Shown: positions 6,664 to 8,666 of the stretch, one piece after another
How positions within the stretch are numbered: position 1 is the stretch's first letter
Layout: each line of letters starts with the position of its first letter
Origin: Nitrospiraceae bacterium
GTDB taxonomy: Bacteria > Nitrospirota > Nitrospiria > Nitrospirales > UBA8639
DNA: 8,666 nt
Direction: 5' to 3'
NCBI GenBank assembly: GCA_003523945.1
Contig: DOFS01000314.1
Span: 1-8,666, forward strand
Program-made: the position numbers and the translations under genes
Notes under the pieces: model-generated
Database searches by the model: none
Told to the model about the DNA's origin: nothing
What the model saw: only the letters and a program-made list of their open reading frames with translations

Positions 6664-7116
6664 TATCGCTCCTCCATTGGTCAATGGGGAAAATCTTTTT
6701 TCGCAAGTCAACAAGATCAAGATCAGGACGAACAGAAGTGTCGGAATTGTGTCCCGAACGATTTTGTGGATCCCTATCACCCGGCCGACTTGCACGGGTA
6801 AAGATGTTCACGACAAACAGACGATTAGATTCGACAAGGCCGATCAGGTTATCCAGGCCATCCAGGTCTGCACGACCGACAAGAAAAAGAAAGACGATAG
6901 GATTTAAGGGGCGCAGATCTGGCCGTCCGAGTGGGCCCCAATGGCACTCTCTTCGAAGCCAGCCCTAGTGACAGGTTCAGGCGCCCACACTGTGAACGCT
7001 GGCGCGAAAAGATTTCCTGCCCGAGCAACCAAATGGCCATTGGCATCGAGGCCAACTGGGGCGATGGCGGGTTTGCCGGCTTGCGGCTCCGCTGTAAGGC
7101 CGTGGGGCGGAAGTAG
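6664..7116 (+). pseudogene. Decayed gene for a Cys-containing, probably secreted protein of unknown function
   Basis: One coherent protein can be read by changing frame twice. The first frame gives DQDQDEQKCRNC and NDFVDPYHPADLHG up to TAA 6799. One extra G in the run 6796-6798 moves it to the next frame, which gives GKDVHDKQTIRFDKADQV and IQAIQVCTTDKKKKDDRI. TAA at 6905-6907 interrupts there, before GAQIW. One base missing at TGG/GCC (6921-6922) returns it to the first frame: AVRVGPNGTLFEASPSDRF, then ISCPSNQMAIGIEANW and GGFAGLRLRCKAVGRK to TAG 7114-7116. The restored part is about 150 residues with paired cysteines. The closing CPxxxxAxGI...GGFxGLxLxC block resembles strand repeats of extracellular beta-rich proteins, but I cannot name the family. 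The 5' end is uncertain. Three independent lesions make loss of function very likely. Confidence 0.65.
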
Positions 7117-7387
7117 CTGCCTGTGGACGGTTAGCCGGACAGATCCTGCCACTTGCGATGAGCGCATCCTGATCGTCCAAGCCTCCTTCTCCCATCCGGC
7201 TATTGCGCTTCATGGATCGACGCGCTTGCGGATTTTTCAATGGTGAAGTCCAAGCCCACTCGGCTGAAACTCTTCTCACCCCCATGGGCCTGGGCGTGGA
7301 ATTGTGCCCCTGCCACTAATGTTCACCCTTTTACAGACAAAAAAGGAAAAACCGGAAGAACGTCGCTTCCACGAGTGTCTTCATCGG

Positions 7388-7425
7388 GTATCTGATCGAA
7401 TACAGCGCTGTATCGGATTGGATAC
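7388..7425. repeat. 38-base imperfect palindrome, perfect 14-base core
   Basis: The core ATACAGCGCTGTAT (7400-7413) is a perfect palindrome centred between 7406 and 7407. Symmetry continues outward: the 19-base half GTATCTGATCGAATACAGC matches the other half, read on the minus strand as GTATCCAATCCGATACAGC, at 15 of 19 positions. CAT at 7382-7384 and ATG at 7429-7431 extend it to 50 bases. With no loop it is more like a dimeric protein-binding or recombination site than an RNA hairpin. It ends 238 bases before the terminal gene. Confidence 0.6.
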
Positions 7426-7586
7426 AACATGTAGGACCTCAGACCCATCCATTCTTCCATGGGCATTCCTTGTGCTATGAGGTATTTTTCTTATTCCGTT
7501 TGTGTGTCGTTGATGTGCTCGGTTGGGAGAGGAGCTCCCCCGGCCTGCGCATGAATCTTGAATTTACTGAGAGGTGAACAGGACAG

Positions 7587-7602
7587 TGTCCGGACATTTT
7601 TT
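7587..7602 (+). terminator. Short palindrome followed by T-run
   Basis: TGTCCGGACA is a perfect 10-base palindrome followed directly by six T. The lack of a loop makes it a poor intrinsic terminator. It could instead be a remnant of a mobile-element end. It lies about 60 bases before the terminal gene's start. Confidence 0.2.
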
Positions 7603-7663
7603 CAATTAGGCGTATTCAATGTTTCCACCAAACGTATTTTCTGACCCCATTCGAGAATGACTC

Positions 7664-8666
7664 ATGGCCTCTGAAAAAAATGACGACTCAAAAATTCCTT
7701 TTGCAGGGTTACTGATTCTGATAACCGTGCTGGGAGGAATTTTATTTTACCAACAACCCTATAAGACCGAGCGGCCCGTCAATGACCAGCAAGGCAAGAC
7801 CCTGATCGTCGGTGACAAACGGGTTCAAAGCCGTCTCTGGCAGGACCCTTTTGCATCGGTGAAGATTCATAAAAATGCAGAACCCATTACCAGCCAGTCT
7901 CAGAGGGTGGCGATTTCACGCCAACCCCCTTCACCACAAGGCGACGGTTCCCTCCTCAATATTCGCAAGGACAGAGACCACCATAATTTACGCTCTCAGT
8001 TGAGTGAGATCACGAAGACCATAGGGAAACCCAAACCACCATTTAGGGTCCTGATTGTCGTGACAGAAGGGACTCCCTTTGCTTCCGGAACAGAATACCG
8101 GTTGCGGCATCGCTACGCGGTGGTGTCCGCTCTCGGGGAGGCCGGATATATCCCGGAGGAAGGGGAGTTTTTCCGGTATTTTTGGTGGGATCGCACTACG
8201 CTTCAAGGGAATGATACCTGCTGGGATGAAAGTTGCCCCCCCCTTGATGTGCCTCTCGAATGGTTTATTAAACCAAACGTTATGGCAAACGATCACCTGC
8301 TGGTCTTATGGGTCAAGGATCAAGACCTGGAGAAAAAGCCCTTGGCCTCTCTAGAAGATCTGGTGGCCTTTGTGAAGGATTCGGTACCGGACGCTCAAAA
8401 AAACCAAAATTATCAAGATTCAGTTCAGTCCTCCATGTCGTTTACGGTTTTAGGCCCGTTTCACTCAGGAACCTTACGCGCCATGATCAGTGAAGCTCTG
8501 GCCAAACCACGCCAGGGCCTTCCATCAAAAGATGCAGCAGAGGGTTCGACAGCTATTCAGTTTCTTTCGTATTCCGCAACCGCTTCTGAGGCCGTCCTGT
8601 TTGAAGGCCTCAATATTGATAAGAAACAGTGTTTCACGGAAACAGAGTGCTGGGAGTATATGAAGT
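7664..8666 (+). CDS. Unrecognised membrane-anchored protein, 3' end beyond window
   Basis: An open frame of 334 codons that runs off the end. ATG 7664 is the first start after the in-frame TGA at 7658-7660; the preceding GAG at 7653-7655 is a weak ribosome binding site. Residues 1-10 are polar, 11-29 (IPFAGLLILITVLGGILFY) form one membrane helix, and the rest is soluble. A linker with DKRVQSRLWQDPFASVKIH (about 51-69) and a polar stretch leads to a globular region from about 126: FRVLIVVTEGTPFASGTEYR, RHRYAVVSALGEAGYIPE, LEWFIKPN, HLLVLWVKD, then SFTVLGPFHSGTLRAMISEA near 259-278. Alternating beta strands and helices suggest a Rossmann-like or similar alpha/beta fold. Cysteines 186/191 and 323/329 come in close pairs, as expected for disulfides or metal binding. 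I do not recognise the family and assign no function. Confidence 0.8.
   Translation, partial: MASEKNDDSKIPFAGLLILITVLGGILFYQQPYKTERPVNDQQGKTLIVGDKRVQSRLWQDPFASVKIHKNAEPITSQSQRVAISRQPPSPQGDGSLLNIRKDRDHHNLRSQLSEITKTIGKPKPPFRVLIVVTEGTPFASGTEYRLRHRYAVVSALGEAGYIPEEGEFFRYFWWDRTTLQGNDTCWDESCPPLDVPLEWFIKPNVMANDHLLVLWVKDQDLEKKPLASLEDLVAFVKDSVPDAQKNQNYQDSVQSSMSFTVLGPFHSGTLRAMISEALAKPRQGLPSKDAAEGSTAIQFLSYSATASEAVLFEGLNIDKKQCFTETECWEYMK

Larger units (their letters stand above)
7117..7663. other. Intergenic region with palindrome, no gene supported
   Basis: About 550 bases lie between the pseudogene and the terminal gene. Frames on both strands are short and unrecognisable. The notable contents are the long palindrome at 7388-7425 and the 10-base palindrome TGTCCGGACA at 7587-7596 followed by six T (7597-7602), both listed separately. 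The promoter of the terminal gene should lie in the last part, but no convincing hexamer pair was found. Confidence 0.45.

Noticed and set aside
7988..8354. Shorter open frames on both strands inside the terminal gene
   Set aside because: The long plus frame from 7664 has coherent protein features, and the others are shadows.

Overview
The window looks like a chromosomal accessory or intergenic-rich segment of a Gram-negative environmental bacterium. GC content is moderate, several proteins are predicted to be secreted, and ribosome binding sites are of the canonical AGGAGG type. The overall flavour (many small solitary genes, a sterol-desaturase family protein, SemiSWEET, PpiC, DUF1566, a decayed MntA-HepT pair) would fit Nitrospirota such as Nitrospira. 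That assignment is an impression from gene content, not a proven placement.

Layout. Positions 77-922 (minus) encode an integral-membrane fatty acid hydroxylase/sterol desaturase family protein with the full histidine motif set. A gene-free stretch (923-1329) with three tandem hairpins precedes a secreted six-repeat Kelch propeller protein (1330-2379, plus). The convergent gap that follows carries three copies of a short GATCCTTCG-type interspersed repeat, two of them in inverted orientation. Next is a divergent pair: SemiSWEET sugar transporter (2629-2883, minus) and a single-domain parvulin (3137-3415, plus). From 3771 to 4407 lies a MntA-HepT type toxin-antitoxin operon in which both genes are broken (one nonsense codon in mntA; one insertion, one deletion and one nonsense codon in hepT). 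A secreted DUF1566 protein (4641-5312, minus) follows.

The stretch from about 5313 to 7660 is sparse. Its only intact gene I can support is a small DUF4926 protein (6090-6326). It also contains a pseudogene of a Cys-containing, probably secreted protein that can be reassembled across two frameshifts and one stop (6664-7116), and a 38-bp imperfect palindrome (7388-7425). The window ends inside a long open reading frame (7664 to beyond 8666) for a membrane-anchored protein that I do not recognise.

The intact genes do not form an obvious pathway or operon. They are mostly single transcription units on alternating strands. The most informative signals are the two well-resolved pseudogene loci, the palindrome upstream of the unrecognised terminal gene, the interspersed inverted repeats and the hairpin cluster. 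I found no tRNA, rRNA, CRISPR array or complete insertion sequence.
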